This document shows, in pieces, positions 48,576 to 57,788 of a DNA stretch of 64,000 bases (position 1 is the first letter of the stretch; each line of letters opens with the position of its first letter). The translations under genes were made by a program, and so were the position numbers. Source of the stretch: Bradyrhizobium sp. Ash2021 (lineage in GTDB: Bacteria > Pseudomonadota > Alphaproteobacteria > Rhizobiales > Xanthobacteraceae); assembly GCF_031202265.1 (NCBI RefSeq), contig NZ_CP100604.1, positions 4,508,501 to 4,572,500 of the forward strand, given 5' to 3'. The notes below the pieces were generated by a model. That model saw nothing but the letters and a program-made list of their open reading frames with translations. It was not told where the DNA came from and searched no databases.

Positions 48576-50582
48576 ATGAATCGCTCAAAATTATACCGGC
48601 GTTTCCGCACGCTCCTTATCGCCAACCGCGGCGAGATCGCCTGCCGCGTGATCCGCACCGCCAGGGCCATGGGCCTGCGCACGGTTGCGGTCTATTCCGA
48701 GGCCGACCGCGACGCCCTGCATGTCGCCGAGGCCGATGAGGCCGTGCTGCTCGGGCCGGCGCGGGCGCGCGACAGCTATCTCAACATCGCGCGTGTGATC
48801 GAAGCAGCGCACCAGAGCGGGGCCGAGGCGGTGCATCCCGGCTACGGGTTCCTGTCGGAGAACGCCGAATTCGCACAAGCCTGCCTCGATGCCGGCCTGG
48901 TGTTCGTCGGTCCTACCGCCGCCATGATGACGGCGATGGGCTCGAAATCAGGCTCAAAATTCCTGATGGAGCAGGCCGGCGTGCCGCTGGTGCCCGGCTA
49001 TCACGGCGAGGCCCAGGACGAGACGGTTCTGGCCAAGGCCGCCGACGAGATCGGCTTCCCGGTACTGGTGAAAGCGTCCGCCGGCGGCGGCGGCCGCGGC
49101 ATGCGCGTCGTCACCTCGGCCGGCGAGCTTTCCGCCGCGATCGTCAGCGCCAAGCGCGAGGCCAAGGCGGCATTCGGCGACGACCGCATGCTGATCGAAA
49201 AATACGTCCAGAATCCGCGCCACATCGAGGTGCAGATCATCGGCGACAGCCACGGCAATCTGCTGTCGCTGTTCGAACGCGAATGCACGCTGCAGCGGCG
49301 GCACCAGAAGGTGATCGAGGAAGCGCCGTCGCCGACACTCAATGCCACGCAGCGCGATACGGTCTGCGCAGCGGCGCGCAAGGCGGCGGGCGCGGTCAAT
49401 TATGTCGGCGCCGGCACCATCGAATTCGTCTCCGACGGCAAGGATGTTTTCTTCATCGAGATGAACACGCGGTTGCAGGTCGAGCATCCCGTGACCGAAC
49501 TGATCACCGGCGTCGATCTGGTCGAATGGCAATTGCGGGTGGCGTTCGGCGAAAAGCTGCCGCTCAAGCAGGACGAAATCAAACTGAACGGTCACGCCAT
49601 CGAGGCGCGGGTCTATGCGGAAAATCCGCAGAAGAATTTCATGCCTTCGGTCGGCCGCATCAAGACCTGGCGGACGCCCGACGCCACCGACGGCCTGCGC
49701 GTCGATGCCGGCTATCGCGCGGGCGATGCGGTGTCGCCCCATTACGATGCCATGCTGGCCAAGGTGATCGCGTGGGCGCCAACACGGGCGGCCGCGATCG
49801 AACGGCTCAATCGCGGGCTGGAGGAGACCGACGTCCGCGGCATCGTCACCAACATCCCGTTCCTGTCGGCGCTGGTGACACACAGCGACGTGCGGGCGAA
49901 TACGATCGATACCGGATTCATCGAGCGCGAGCTGAAGGGCCTGACGGCGGCATCGAGTACGTTGGGCGATCTCGAACTCTGCGCCGCGGTAGCGGCCATT
50001 ACCGGCGAGGAGCAGAAGGCGGCGCGCAAGGAGGCGCACTCGCCGTGGCAGACTTTTGGCTGGATGCCGGTCGGCCGGCGGCAGCGCGTGTTCGCGTTCC
50101 GCCAGGGGCAGGGCGCCGAGCACAAGGTCACCTTGCACTACGGCTGCGGGCCGTCGACGCTCTCGATCGGCGAGCGCGAATTCGGTTTTGCCGCGTCGCC
50201 GGTTGAGGACGGCGGTTTCGATCTGACGCTCGACGGGATGAAATCGCGTGTCGTCGCCGTGATCGAGGGCCATGAACTCTATCTGCGCACCCGCAACGGC
50301 CGTCTCGACCTGCACTGGGTCGATCCGTTCGGCGGCGAGACCGAGGAACAGGTTGGCGAAGACAAGATCGTGGCGCCGTTGCCGGGTACGGTGGTGGCAT
50401 TGCTGGCCGAGGAGGGAGCGACGCTCGAAAAGGGCGCGGCGATCTTGACGCTGGAGGTCATGAAGATGGAGCAGACCCTGCGCGCGCCCTTTGCCGGCGT
50501 GCTGAAGAAGATCAAATGCAAGGTCGGCGATATCGTCGGTGAGGGCGTCGAACTCGCCGAAATCGAGCCGGCGGCGGCCTGA
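48576..50582 (+). CDS. mccA: methylcrotonyl-CoA carboxylase, biotin (alpha) subunit
   Basis: A 668-residue biotin-dependent carboxylase. N-terminal biotin carboxylase domain (LLIANRGEIACRVIRTARAM, ASAGGGGRGMRVV ATP-grasp loop, EMNTRLQVEHPVTE) and a C-terminal biotinyl domain with the modified Lys in LEVMKMEQTLRAPF. It starts at ATG 48576, two bases after the mccB stop, so is coupled; a GTG at 48570 is less likely. Its stop overlaps the next start by one base (TGATG). Confidence 0.95.
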   Translation: MNRSKLYRRFRTLLIANRGEIACRVIRTARAMGLRTVAVYSEADRDALHVAEADEAVLLGPARARDSYLNIARVIEAAHQSGAEAVHPGYGFLSENAEFAQACLDAGLVFVGPTAAMMTAMGSKSGSKFLMEQAGVPLVPGYHGEAQDETVLAKAADEIGFPVLVKASAGGGGRGMRVVTSAGELSAAIVSAKREAKAAFGDDRMLIEKYVQNPRHIEVQIIGDSHGNLLSLFERECTLQRRHQKVIEEAPSPTLNATQRDTVCAAARKAAGAVNYVGAGTIEFVSDGKDVFFIEMNTRLQVEHPVTELITGVDLVEWQLRVAFGEKLPLKQDEIKLNGHAIEARVYAENPQKNFMPSVGRIKTWRTPDATDGLRVDAGYRAGDAVSPHYDAMLAKVIAWAPTRAAAIERLNRGLEETDVRGIVTNIPFLSALVTHSDVRANTIDTGFIERELKGLTAASSTLGDLELCAAVAAITGEEQKAARKEAHSPWQTFGWMPVGRRQRVFAFRQGQGAEHKVTLHYGCGPSTLSIGEREFGFAASPVEDGGFDLTLDGMKSRVVAVIEGHELYLRTRNGRLDLHWVDPFGGETEEQVGEDKIVAPLPGTVVALLAEEGATLEKGAAILTLEVMKMEQTLRAPFAGVLKKIKCKVGDIVGEGVELAEIEPAAA

Positions 50583-51490
50583 TGAGCGACACCGTCCGCA
50601 TCGTTGAAGTAGGTCCGCGCGACGGCCTGCAGAACGAGGAGACTCCGATCAGCGTTGCCGATCGCATCGCCTTCATCGAGGCGCTGATCGGCGCCGGGCT
50701 GCACACTGTCGAAGTTGGTGCTTTCGTATCGCCGAAGGCGATCCCGCAGATGGTCAATTCCGACCAGGTGCTGCGCGGCGTCAGCCATATCGCGGGCGCC
50801 GAATTCCATGTGCTGGTGCCGAACGAAAAGGGCTATGACGCCTCGCAAGCGGCCGGGGCCAAGGTGATTGCGGTGTTCGCTTCCGCCTCGGAAGGGTTTT
50901 CGCGCGCCAACATCAATTGCTCGGTCAAGGAATCGATCGAGCGCTTCAAGCCGGTGCTGGCCCGCGCCAAGGCCGATGGCATCAAGGTGCGCGGCTATAT
51001 CTCCTGCGTGCTCGGCTGTCCCTTTGACGGCGAGATCAAGCCGCATGCGGTCGTCGACGTCGCCAAAACCTTGTGGGACCTCGGCTGCTACGAAGTCTCG
51101 CTCGGCGACACCATCGGCGTCGGCACCCCGCTCAAGGCGCGGCAGCTGTTGCGGGCGGTTGCCGGCAGCGTGCCGATGGCCAACCTCGCGATGCATTTCC
51201 ACGACACCTACGGCCAGGCGCTGGCCAATCTCTATGCCGGCATGGAGGAGGGCGCGCGGGTGATCGACTCCGCCGCCGGTGGCCTCGGCGGCTGCCCCTA
51301 TGCGCCCGGCGCGACCGGCAATGTCGCGACCGAGGATGTGATCTACATGCTGGAGGGCATCGGGATTGCGACCGGCGTCGATATGGCAAAACTGCTGGCG
51401 GCGACCAATGCGGTCAGCAAGCTGATCGGGCGTCCGCCGGTGAGCCGGGTGGCCGCGGCGTTGAATGCCAAGGGGCGAGCGCAAAACTAA
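50582..51490 (+). CDS. hydroxymethylglutaryl-CoA lyase
   Basis: A 302-residue TIM-barrel lyase that splits HMG-CoA into acetyl-CoA and acetoacetate, the last step of leucine catabolism. Seen are IVEVGPRDGLQNE (residues 6-18, Asp/Arg metal site), CVLGCPFDGEI, HFHDTYGQALAN (metal His) and the active-site loop GGLGGCPYAPGATGN with the catalytic Cys. Last gene of the three-gene operon. Isovaleryl-CoA dehydrogenase and methylglutaconyl-CoA hydratase are not in this window. Confidence 0.95.
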   Translation: MSDTVRIVEVGPRDGLQNEETPISVADRIAFIEALIGAGLHTVEVGAFVSPKAIPQMVNSDQVLRGVSHIAGAEFHVLVPNEKGYDASQAAGAKVIAVFASASEGFSRANINCSVKESIERFKPVLARAKADGIKVRGYISCVLGCPFDGEIKPHAVVDVAKTLWDLGCYEVSLGDTIGVGTPLKARQLLRAVAGSVPMANLAMHFHDTYGQALANLYAGMEEGARVIDSAAGGLGGCPYAPGATGNVATEDVIYMLEGIGIATGVDMAKLLAATNAVSKLIGRPPVSRVAAALNAKGRAQN

Positions 51491-51493
51491 CCA

Positions 51494-51613
51494 CCGTCAT
51501 TGCGAGCGAAGCGAAGCAATCCATTTCGCCGCGCAAAAAAGAATGGATTGCTTCGTCGCGGAGCCTGTCATCGGGCGCGCATTCGCGCGACCCGTTGGCT
51601 CCTCGCAACGACG
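51494..51613. repeat. REP-like palindromic element
   Basis: It begins cgtcattgcgagcgaagcga and contains aatccatt...aatggattgctt as a long inverted repeat, ending ctcgcaacgacg. This is a frequent intergenic element of Bradyrhizobium and relatives. It lies between the convergent HMG-CoA lyase and TRAP genes and may also end transcription. Confidence 0.7.
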
Positions 51614-51619
51614 AGTTCG

Positions 51620-52978
51620 CTACCTTCCCCCGTCCGGCCCCATCACCAGATCGGGCAGCGACGTCGAAATCCCCGGGAAGAAGCACAGCAGCAGCACCGC
51701 CAGCATCATCAGCAGCACGAACGGCAGCGTGCCCCAGATCACTTCGCTTAAGGGAATATCCGGCGCGACGTTGCGGATGACGAAGATGTTCAGGCCGACC
51801 GGCGGATGGATCAGCCCCATCTCCATCACAATGGTCATGACCACGCCGAACCAGATGATGTCGAAATTGGCGGCGCGCAACGGCGGCAGGATGATCGGCG
51901 CGGTCATCAGGATGATCGAGACCGGCGGCAGGAAGAAACCGAGCACGACGACCATGACCAGGATCGCGAACAGCAATTCCCAGCGCGGCAGATGCATCGC
52001 GACGATCGATTCGGCGACCGATTGCGAGATGTGCAGATAGCTCATCACATAGGAATAGAGCAGCGACATGCCGATGATCATCATCAGCATGGTGGATTCC
52101 CGGATGGTGGATTTGAGGATCGGCGCCAGGTCGGAAGGCCGCCACACGCTGTAGATCAGCCCGATCAGCACCAGCGCCAGCAAGCCGCCGAGCCCTGCAG
52201 TTTCGGACGGTGTCGCGTAGCCGCCATAGAGTGCGATCATGACGCCGGTCAAAAGCAGCACGAACGGCAGCACGCGCGGCAGCACGTTGAACCGTTCGGC
52301 CATGGTATATTCATCATGCTTGAGAATGGCCGAGTCCGCACCGGTCGCGGCATAGAGCGCGCTGGCGGCGGCGTATTCCTTGCGGAAACGATACACGGCG
52401 TAAGTGCCGAACAACGTCACCAGCAACAGCCCCGGCCCGATGCCGGCAAGGAACAACCGGCCGAGCGATTTTTCCGCGGCCACCGCGAACAGGATCATGG
52501 TGATGGACGGCGGCAGCAGAATGCCGAGGGTGCCGCCGGCGGCGATGATGCCGGCCGCGAAGCCGCCGGAATAGCCGCGCTTGCGCATCTCGGGAATGCC
52601 GGCCGAGCCGATCGCCGAGCAGGTCGCGGGCGAGGAGCCCGCCATCGCCGCGAACAGCGCGCAGGCGAACACGTTGGCGACCCCAAGCCCGCCGGGCACG
52701 CGATGCAGCCAGGCATGCAGCGCCGAATAGAGATCCTGGCCGGCGCGGGATTTGCCGATTGCCGCACCCTTGAGGATGAACAGCGGGATCGACAGCAGCG
52801 TGATCGATGCCATTTCCTCGTAGACGTTCTGCGTCACGGTATCGAGCGACGCGTGTGGCATATAGATGCCCATGAACACGACGGCGACCGCGCCGAGTGC
52901 GAACGCGATCGGCATGCCCGAAAACATCGCAAGCAGGGTCGCAAGACCGTAGCTGATCCCAATTCCGAGCACGGTCAT
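51620..52978 (-). CDS. TRAP transporter large permease (DctM)
   Basis: A 452-residue inner-membrane protein of the DctM family with about 12 helices, the symport channel of a tripartite ATP-independent transporter. Seen are ALFAAMAGSSPATCSAIGSA, GIIAAGGTLGILLPPSITMI and a C-terminal IHPPVGLNIFVIRNVAPDIP. The start is ATG 52978 and overlaps the DctQ gene by 4 bp. Substrate unknown, probably an organic acid. Confidence 0.9.
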   Translation of the reverse strand: MTVLGIGISYGLATLLAMFSGMPIAFALGAVAVVFMGIYMPHASLDTVTQNVYEEMASITLLSIPLFILKGAAIGKSRAGQDLYSALHAWLHRVPGGLGVANVFACALFAAMAGSSPATCSAIGSAGIPEMRKRGYSGGFAAGIIAAGGTLGILLPPSITMILFAVAAEKSLGRLFLAGIGPGLLLVTLFGTYAVYRFRKEYAAASALYAATGADSAILKHDEYTMAERFNVLPRVLPFVLLLTGVMIALYGGYATPSETAGLGGLLALVLIGLIYSVWRPSDLAPILKSTIRESTMLMMIIGMSLLYSYVMSYLHISQSVAESIVAMHLPRWELLFAILVMVVVLGFFLPPVSIILMTAPIILPPLRAANFDIIWFGVVMTIVMEMGLIHPPVGLNIFVIRNVAPDIPLSEVIWGTLPFVLLMMLAVLLLCFFPGISTSLPDLVMGPDGGR

Positions 52979-53529
52979 CGGCGCGCCGCACCGCTGAGCG
53001 GGATCACGATCTGCAGGAGGATCTGCACGCACAACAGCGTCATGCCCGCCGCCATCAGCCCATAGGGGATCGCCAGCGGCGGCGACCACATCGAATTCGA
53101 CACCTGACCGTCGACCCAGGCCTCATGCGCCAGCGTCCAGGATTTCCAGGCAAAGAACGCGCAGAACAGCAAGCTTGCGACATCGACCAGCCAGAGCCGG
53201 ATGCGGTTCGCCATCGGCGACAGCAATCCGACGAACGCCTCGATGCCGATATGGCCGCGCTGCTGCTGCACATAGGCCGACGTCATGAAGGTGGCGCCGA
53301 CGAGCAGGAACACCGCCGCCTCGTCCTGCCAGTAATTGGCGCTGTGGAACAAGGCGCGGCCGAGCACGCTGTAGCTCAGGATGACGCAGGCCGCGATCAG
53401 CGCGAGTGCTGCGAAGACGACGATGACATTGTTGCAGAAGGAAAGCGCACGTTCGAGCGCTGCCACAGGCGAAGAACCCGTGGCAGTGCCGGAAACGTCG
53501 GCTTGATCCGCAATCGGACCGTGCATCAT
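52975..53529 (-). CDS. TRAP transporter small permease (DctQ)
   Basis: A 184-residue protein with four predicted membrane helices, including VVFAALALIAACVILSYSVL with the typical W/Q-D-E stretch NYWQDEAAVFLLVGATFMTS. It bridges DctP and DctM. It overlaps DctP by 4 bp and DctM by 4 bp, so all three are coupled. Confidence 0.85.
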   Translation of the reverse strand: MMHGPIADQADVSGTATGSSPVAALERALSFCNNVIVVFAALALIAACVILSYSVLGRALFHSANYWQDEAAVFLLVGATFMTSAYVQQQRGHIGIEAFVGLLSPMANRIRLWLVDVASLLFCAFFAWKSWTLAHEAWVDGQVSNSMWSPPLAIPYGLMAAGMTLLCVQILLQIVIPLSGAARR

Positions 53530-54548
53530 GCGGAGACGTCGCTGGCGAGCTTCAAGAGATTGGCTGCGGTCGTCGTCTTGGCACTATAGTCCTTCCACGC
53601 GGTATCGCGCGCAATGTCGCGCCACTTGCCGACGGTTGCCACATCAAGCGCGCTGACCTTGGCGCCGGCCTTTTCATAGACCTTGGCAACCTCGATATCG
53701 TCGTCCTGCGCGCCCTTGCGGCCGAACGCTTCCAGTTCGCTGCCGACCGCGAGGATGATATCCTGCTGGTTCTTCGGCAGGCCGTCGAAGATCGACTTCG
53801 ACATCATCAGCGGCTCCAGCATGAACCAGTAGGAGGCGCCGGCGCCCGAAGTCAGCGACTTCGCGACCTCCTCGAGCCGGAACGAGATCAGGCTGGTGGA
53901 GGAGGTGATGCCGGCGTCGCAAGCGCCGGTCTGCATCGCCGCATAGATCTCGTTCGACGGCACCGACAGCACGGCGGCGCCGGCGGTCTGCAGCACCATG
54001 TCCATTTCGCGCGAACCGCCGCGAACCTTGAGCCCCTTGGCGTCTTCCGGCGCCACGAGCGGACGGGAGCGGCTGGCGACGCCGCCGGCCTGCCAGACCC
54101 AGCTGAGCAGGATGATGCCCTTGTCGGCCAGGAAATCGGTCAGCGCCTTGCCGACCGGCTCTTTCTTCCAGCGCATGCCCTGATCGTAGGTCGCAACCAG
54201 GCCTGGCATCAGGCCGATATTGGTCTCCGGCAATTCGCCGCCGGCATAGGGCATCGGATACAGGCTGATATCCAGCGCGCCTTTGCGCATCGCCGAGAAT
54301 TGCGCGTTGGTCTTGATCAGCGAGGAATTCGGATAAACTTCGGCGGCGATATCGCCATTGCTGCGCTTGGCCACTTCGGCGGCGAACATCCGGCACAGGC
54401 GGTCGCGGAAATCGCCCTTGTCGACGGTGCCGCCGGGAAACTGGTGCGAGATTTTCAGCGTGGTTGCGGCGTGGGCAGTTCCGGTGCCGAAGCGCAGGAT
54501 GGCGGGCGCGGCAAGCGCGGTGGCGATGACGTGGCGGCGTGTGAGCAT
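53526..54548 (-). CDS. TRAP transporter substrate-binding protein (DctP)
   Basis: A 340-residue periplasmic binding protein. A Tat-like signal LTRRHVIATALAAPAILRFG is followed by TLKISHQFPGGTVDKGDF. Family hallmarks are an Arg in LKVRGGSREMDMVLQTAGAA and the VPSNEIYAAMQTGACDAGIT stretch. The start is ATG 54548; a GTG/ATG further upstream lacks a signal. First gene of the operon. Confidence 0.9.
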   Translation of the reverse strand: MLTRRHVIATALAAPAILRFGTGTAHAATTLKISHQFPGGTVDKGDFRDRLCRMFAAEVAKRSNGDIAAEVYPNSSLIKTNAQFSAMRKGALDISLYPMPYAGGELPETNIGLMPGLVATYDQGMRWKKEPVGKALTDFLADKGIILLSWVWQAGGVASRSRPLVAPEDAKGLKVRGGSREMDMVLQTAGAAVLSVPSNEIYAAMQTGACDAGITSSTSLISFRLEEVAKSLTSGAGASYWFMLEPLMMSKSIFDGLPKNQQDIILAVGSELEAFGRKGAQDDDIEVAKVYEKAGAKVSALDVATVGKWRDIARDTAWKDYSAKTTTAANLLKLASDVSA

Positions 54549-54935
54549 GTGTTTTCCCCTGATGCTGTTCTTGTTGGGCGCGTTCTGTGCCGGCGTTGCG
54601 CGCATGTTAGCCGGTATCGGGCCGGAGTTTCTCTAGTCTGATAGTTCGAGGTCGAGCGCGGCGGCAAGTCCCGAAATTGCTGCGGTGCACCCTCGATCGG
54701 TTTCCTGGGCGGGTGTTTGGACGGGAGGATTTCTCACGCCGACTCCGCCAACAATACGTCCAATCCCTGTTAGCGCGGGATCGTTCTCGCAGCCATCGCG
54801 AATGCCTGGTTCAACTATCCGTTACAACGCCAGAACCTTGGGGCCGGCGCGTAACAAAAGATATCCCGGGATCGTCGTGGGGAGAGCGGCAAGAAGTCGC
54901 TTTCAAACATCGACCCCAACAAGGATCACCAACCC
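54549..54935. other. gene-free stretch between divergent genes
   Basis: These 387 bp separate the TRAP operon start from the MXKDX-repeat gene and must hold both promoters. Open frames here are not protein-like. I could not identify a convincing sigma-factor consensus. Confidence 0.5.
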
Positions 54936-55190
54936 ATGACGATCAACACCCGTTTCGGCCTCGGCTTCTCCGCTGCCGTTCTCTCGCTCAGCCTCGCGCT
55001 TGCGCCCGCCGCCTTCGCCCAGGACAAGATGGGCAAGGACGACGGCATGAAGAAGGACTCAATGTCCAAGGATGCCATGAAGAAGGACGATGGCATGAAA
55101 AAGGACGCGATGAAGAAAGACGACGGGATGGCGAAGGACGGCATGAAGAAAGACGACGGGATGGCGAAGGACGGCATGAAGAAGAACTGA
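54936..55190 (+). CDS. pentapeptide MXKDX repeat protein
   Basis: An 84-residue exported protein. The signal peptide (residues 1-29, LGFSAAVLSLSLALAPAAFA) is followed by eleven or so M-x-K-D/K-x units (DGMKKD, SMSKD, AMKKD, GMAKD). The family is recognised by this repeat; role unknown, although Met/Lys/Asp-rich periplasmic proteins are suspected of metal or stress roles. It starts at ATG 54936. Confidence 0.9.
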   Translation: MTINTRFGLGFSAAVLSLSLALAPAAFAQDKMGKDDGMKKDSMSKDAMKKDDGMKKDAMKKDDGMAKDGMKKDDGMAKDGMKKN

Positions 55191-55206
55191 TCGCGCTTCG
55201 CCGTCT

Positions 55207-55240
55207 CACAGGCTCGCCTTGCCCCCAGGGCGGGCCTGTG
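55207..55240. terminator. hairpin after MXKDX gene
   Basis: cacaggc...gcctgtg with an inner GC stem around gcccccagggcg lies between the convergent genes ending at 55190 and 55273. No long T-run follows. Confidence 0.45.
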
Positions 55241-55272
55241 TCGTCTGCGGCGGTACCGCCCGAACGTATCAG

Positions 55273-55632
55273 TTACTTCTTCTTGCCTTTGCCGCCGCCC
55301 TTGCGGGCAGCGTAGCGGGCGTCACGCTTGGCCTTCTGCTCGGCCTCGAGCGCGGCCAGGCGAGCGGCTTCCTCTTCCTTTTCACGGGCGAGAAGGGCTG
55401 CGGCCGCGGCGGCCGCTTCCTCCTCACGACGCTTCTGCTCGGCCTTGGCGGCCTCGCGGGCTTCCCTGACCTTGGCGCGCGCGGCGGCCTGCGCCTCACG
55501 CTCGGCCTGGCGCTGCTTGACCTCGGGATCGTCAGGTCCCGGCTTGGCGCGGAATTTATTCAAAATGTCCTGCCGCGCCTGCTGCGCCGCCTTTTGGCGG
55601 TCGGCAAAACTTGGTTCCTTGAATCCACTCAT
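55273..55632 (-). CDS. DUF6481-like coiled-coil protein
   Basis: A 119-residue, very charged protein: MSGFKEPSFADRQKAAQQAR at the start, then a long Ala/Glu/Arg helix (EREAQAAARAKVREAREAAK, AEQKRREEEAAAAAA) and a Gly/Lys-rich end. This layout is that of the alphaproteobacterial DUF6481 family of unknown function. ATG 55632 is chosen because homologues start MSGFKEP. Confidence 0.8.
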   Translation of the reverse strand: MSGFKEPSFADRQKAAQQARQDILNKFRAKPGPDDPEVKQRQAEREAQAAARAKVREAREAAKAEQKRREEEAAAAAAALLAREKEEEAARLAALEAEQKAKRDARYAARKGGGKGKKK

Positions 55633-55753
55633 AAAAGAGGCCTTGTCGCTTTCAGTTTCGGTTGTGGGACGCGGGATGATTGGCTTGGCGCTCGGCTTAA
55701 GTGAACCCGGGGCAAAATACCAGCGTCCAACGGGCACAGACAGGGAGATTTCC

Positions 55754-55936
55754 GTGAACAGCAAGTGGCCGAAGCTGATGCTGATGAGTGGGGCGACCTC
55801 GGCCTGGCTGATTTACGACATGACGACTGCGACCGAAGCCCCGCGGCAGGCGGTTGCGGTATTGCAATATGGGCTGCTGGCCTGCGCCTTATTCGGGCTG
55901 GTCGGCTCGCTGCTGATGTTCGCGTCGCAGAAATGA
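55754..55936 (+). CDS. small two-helix membrane protein
   Basis: A 60-residue protein with hydrophobic segments at 7-21 (KLMLMSGATSAWLIY) and 37-57 (AVLQYGLLACALFGLVGSLL). The GTG at 55754 has an adjacent agggag ribosome-binding site. Function unknown. Confidence 0.6.
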   Translation: MNSKWPKLMLMSGATSAWLIYDMTTATEAPRQAVAVLQYGLLACALFGLVGSLLMFASQK

Positions 55937-55998
55937 GGCTAGCCGCCGCCAGCGGCGGGTTGGTCCCGCAAATCGCGTTTCCTTGGGTCTCGCCGTGG

Positions 55999-57036
55999 GC
56001 TAGCTGTGGAGCCTCAACAGGTTGTCCTCGGTCAAGCCGAGGCGGCTGATGGGTGGTTTGGACTTTAGACTGCTGTGTGGTCGATGCCAGTTATATCGAT
56101 GCAGCCAGATCGGCAGGTGCTGAGCCCGATGATCGGATGTGAGATAGGCTTGGGCATAGGCCCATTCGCGCAACGAGGTTTGGACGAAGCGCTCGGCCTT
56201 GCCGTTGGTTTTCGGCGTATAGGGCTTAGTGCGCAGGTGCTTGATTTTGAGCAGGCGCAATGCCTTAGGGTAACGACGGGATCGGAAGCTAGTGCCGTTG
56301 TCGGTCATGACACGATAGACTTTGACGCCATGGGCCCTGAAGAAGCGCAACGCGTTAAAGAGAAAGCTCAGGCAGGATCGACGTTTTTCATCGGGCAAGA
56401 TTTCCGAATAGGCGACGCGGGAATGGTCGTCGATTGCCAGGTGCAGATATTCCCAACCGACCCTGCGGCTCTTGCTTTGGCGATCGCCGGTGATGCGGTG
56501 GCCGACTTGCTCGAAACGGCCCAGCTTTTTGATATCGATGTGGATGATCTCGCCGGGGTGTTCGCGCTCGTACCGGCGCACCGGTTCGGCCGGCTCCAGT
56601 GCCGAGAGCTTGTTGATGCCGAGCCGCTGCAGGATGCGGCTGACGGTCGCCGGAGACACGCCGACCTCGACCGCGATCTGCTTGCCGGTGTAGCGCTGGC
56701 GGCGCAAGGCCTCAACCACGGCGCATGTGGCGGGCGCCGTTTGGCTTGGCAATGAAAGAGGCCTGGAGGAGCGGTCGCGCAAACCATCGACACCGCCTGC
56801 GCGGAACCGTTCGACCCATTTGGCGACGGTCTTTGGCGTGGTGTTGAACTGGCGCGCGGCGGCCGCTTTGCTCAGTCCCGCTGCCACACTCCGCACCATG
56901 GCCTCTCGACCTTTCGGCGTCAGGGGAGCATTCTTATGGCTGTTCATCTGGTCTCTCCGTGGAACACTGAAGCTTCGCAACCTCAGCTTCCTCGGTTCGG
57001 ACCAGATGGACAACCTCCTGAAAGCCCACAGCTAGC
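55999..57036. mobile_element. IS481-family element with 6-bp target duplication
   Basis: The element proper spans 56005-57030, with ends starting tgtgg and sharing ggttgtcc further in. It is flanked by gctagc at 55999-56004 and 57031-57036, itself a palindrome. Length 1026 bp. The left duplication supplies the transposase stop codon. Confidence 0.8.
56000..56947 (-). CDS. IS481-family transposase
   Basis: A 315-residue transposase: N-terminal HTH (LTPKGREAMVRSVAAGLSKA, AARQFNTTPKTVAKWVERFR), then an rve domain with IIHIDIKKLGRF (Asp), RVMTDNGTSFRSRR (Asp) and TPKTNGKAERFVQTSLREWA (Glu). The stop (tag) comes from the flanking target duplication. ATG 56947 starts MNSHKNAPLT; the frame start at 57013 is a GTG-type extension without support. 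Confidence 0.9.
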   Translation of the reverse strand: MNSHKNAPLTPKGREAMVRSVAAGLSKAAAARQFNTTPKTVAKWVERFRAGGVDGLRDRSSRPLSLPSQTAPATCAVVEALRRQRYTGKQIAVEVGVSPATVSRILQRLGINKLSALEPAEPVRRYEREHPGEIIHIDIKKLGRFEQVGHRITGDRQSKSRRVGWEYLHLAIDDHSRVAYSEILPDEKRRSCLSFLFNALRFFRAHGVKVYRVMTDNGTSFRSRRYPKALRLLKIKHLRTKPYTPKTNGKAERFVQTSLREWAYAQAYLTSDHRAQHLPIWLHRYNWHRPHSSLKSKPPISRLGLTEDNLLRLHS

Positions 57037-57256
57037 CGAGCTTGAAATTGTCGCGGCGCCCGGACGGACCAAGGATTTTGGCGACCGTTATCGTCGTCAT
57101 CGCGACCCGGTCGGATGTCCGCTGGGCTTCCAGCCTGTCGCGGGCCTTCTCCTGGATCAGGAGGTCGATCAACTCAAGCCGCTTGCTGTCGTCGACCGCT
57201 TCCGCCAGCAATTTCCGGTAACGATGATAGTCGTAGCCCGCTTCCGGCTTACTCAT
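57032..57256 (-). CDS. small helical hypothetical protein
   Basis: A 74-residue protein: AGYDYHRYRKLLAEAVDDSK, RLELIDLLIQEKARDRLEAQ then a basic tail (AKILGPSGRRDNFKLG). Its stop codon lies in the 6-bp sequence duplicated by the adjacent IS481 element, so the insertion just spares the gene. I recognise no domain; it recalls small rhizobial helical proteins. Confidence 0.6.
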   Translation of the reverse strand: MSKPEAGYDYHRYRKLLAEAVDDSKRLELIDLLIQEKARDRLEAQRTSDRVAMTTITVAKILGPSGRRDNFKLG

Positions 57257-57461
57257 GGCACGCCCCGCACACGCGCTTTCCCCGAGCAAACAGTGTTTCT
57301 CAACGTCCGCGCGAGCGCAACGAATTTGCGACACTTATACCCGTCTCGTATGTTTAATCCGGCCGGTGTTGCAGAATTGATCCGCCGAACTCTGGCGTGA
57401 CGATGCTTGGCACAAGCTCGCGGCCAATAAAGGTAGCGAGCGTTTTGGAACCAATGCGATC

Positions 57462-57638
57462 ATGACCGATCCCGAAGAAAGCCCGAACCGGCGCGGCGCG
57501 ATCGCCGGATTGTTGATCGCGGTCGCGATGCTGGCGGTTGGCCTGTGGCTGGCGCACGACCTGACGGCGGCCAGCAAGATGCAGGATTGCCTGATGTCGG
57601 GCCGGACCAACTGCAACGTCATTCAGCCCGCGCAGTGA
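57462..57638 (+). CDS. small single-pass membrane protein with Cys-rich tail
   Basis: A 58-residue protein: cytosolic DPEESPNRRG, a helix AIAGLLIAVAMLAVGLWLAH (residues 13-32), then a periplasmic tail with two Cys (MQDCLMSGRTNCNVI). The frame is clean, ATG 57462. Of a type common in rhizobia; function unknown. Confidence 0.65.
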   Translation: MTDPEESPNRRGAIAGLLIAVAMLAVGLWLAHDLTAASKMQDCLMSGRTNCNVIQPAQ

Positions 57639-57788
57639 AAACGACCCGCTATTTCGGGTTGTGCCGACCTGCGACAAATCGAGCGGCCGAAAAGCCGAAA
57701 ACCTGTGATCTGGCTCACACAGGGGAGGCTGGCGCAATCCTATTCTCCCGCGGTGAACAGGACAGCGCCCGTGAACAGGACAGCCGCC

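Noticed and set aside
46912..48588. 558-residue minus-strand frame opposite mccB
   Set aside because: Same reason: rich in H, D, R and G, no domain, fully antisense to a well-supported gene.
48954..50315. Long minus-strand frame opposite mccA
   Set aside because: Antisense of a clearly real carboxylase gene. Its His/Arg-rich, low-complexity translation is typical of GC-rich shadow frames.
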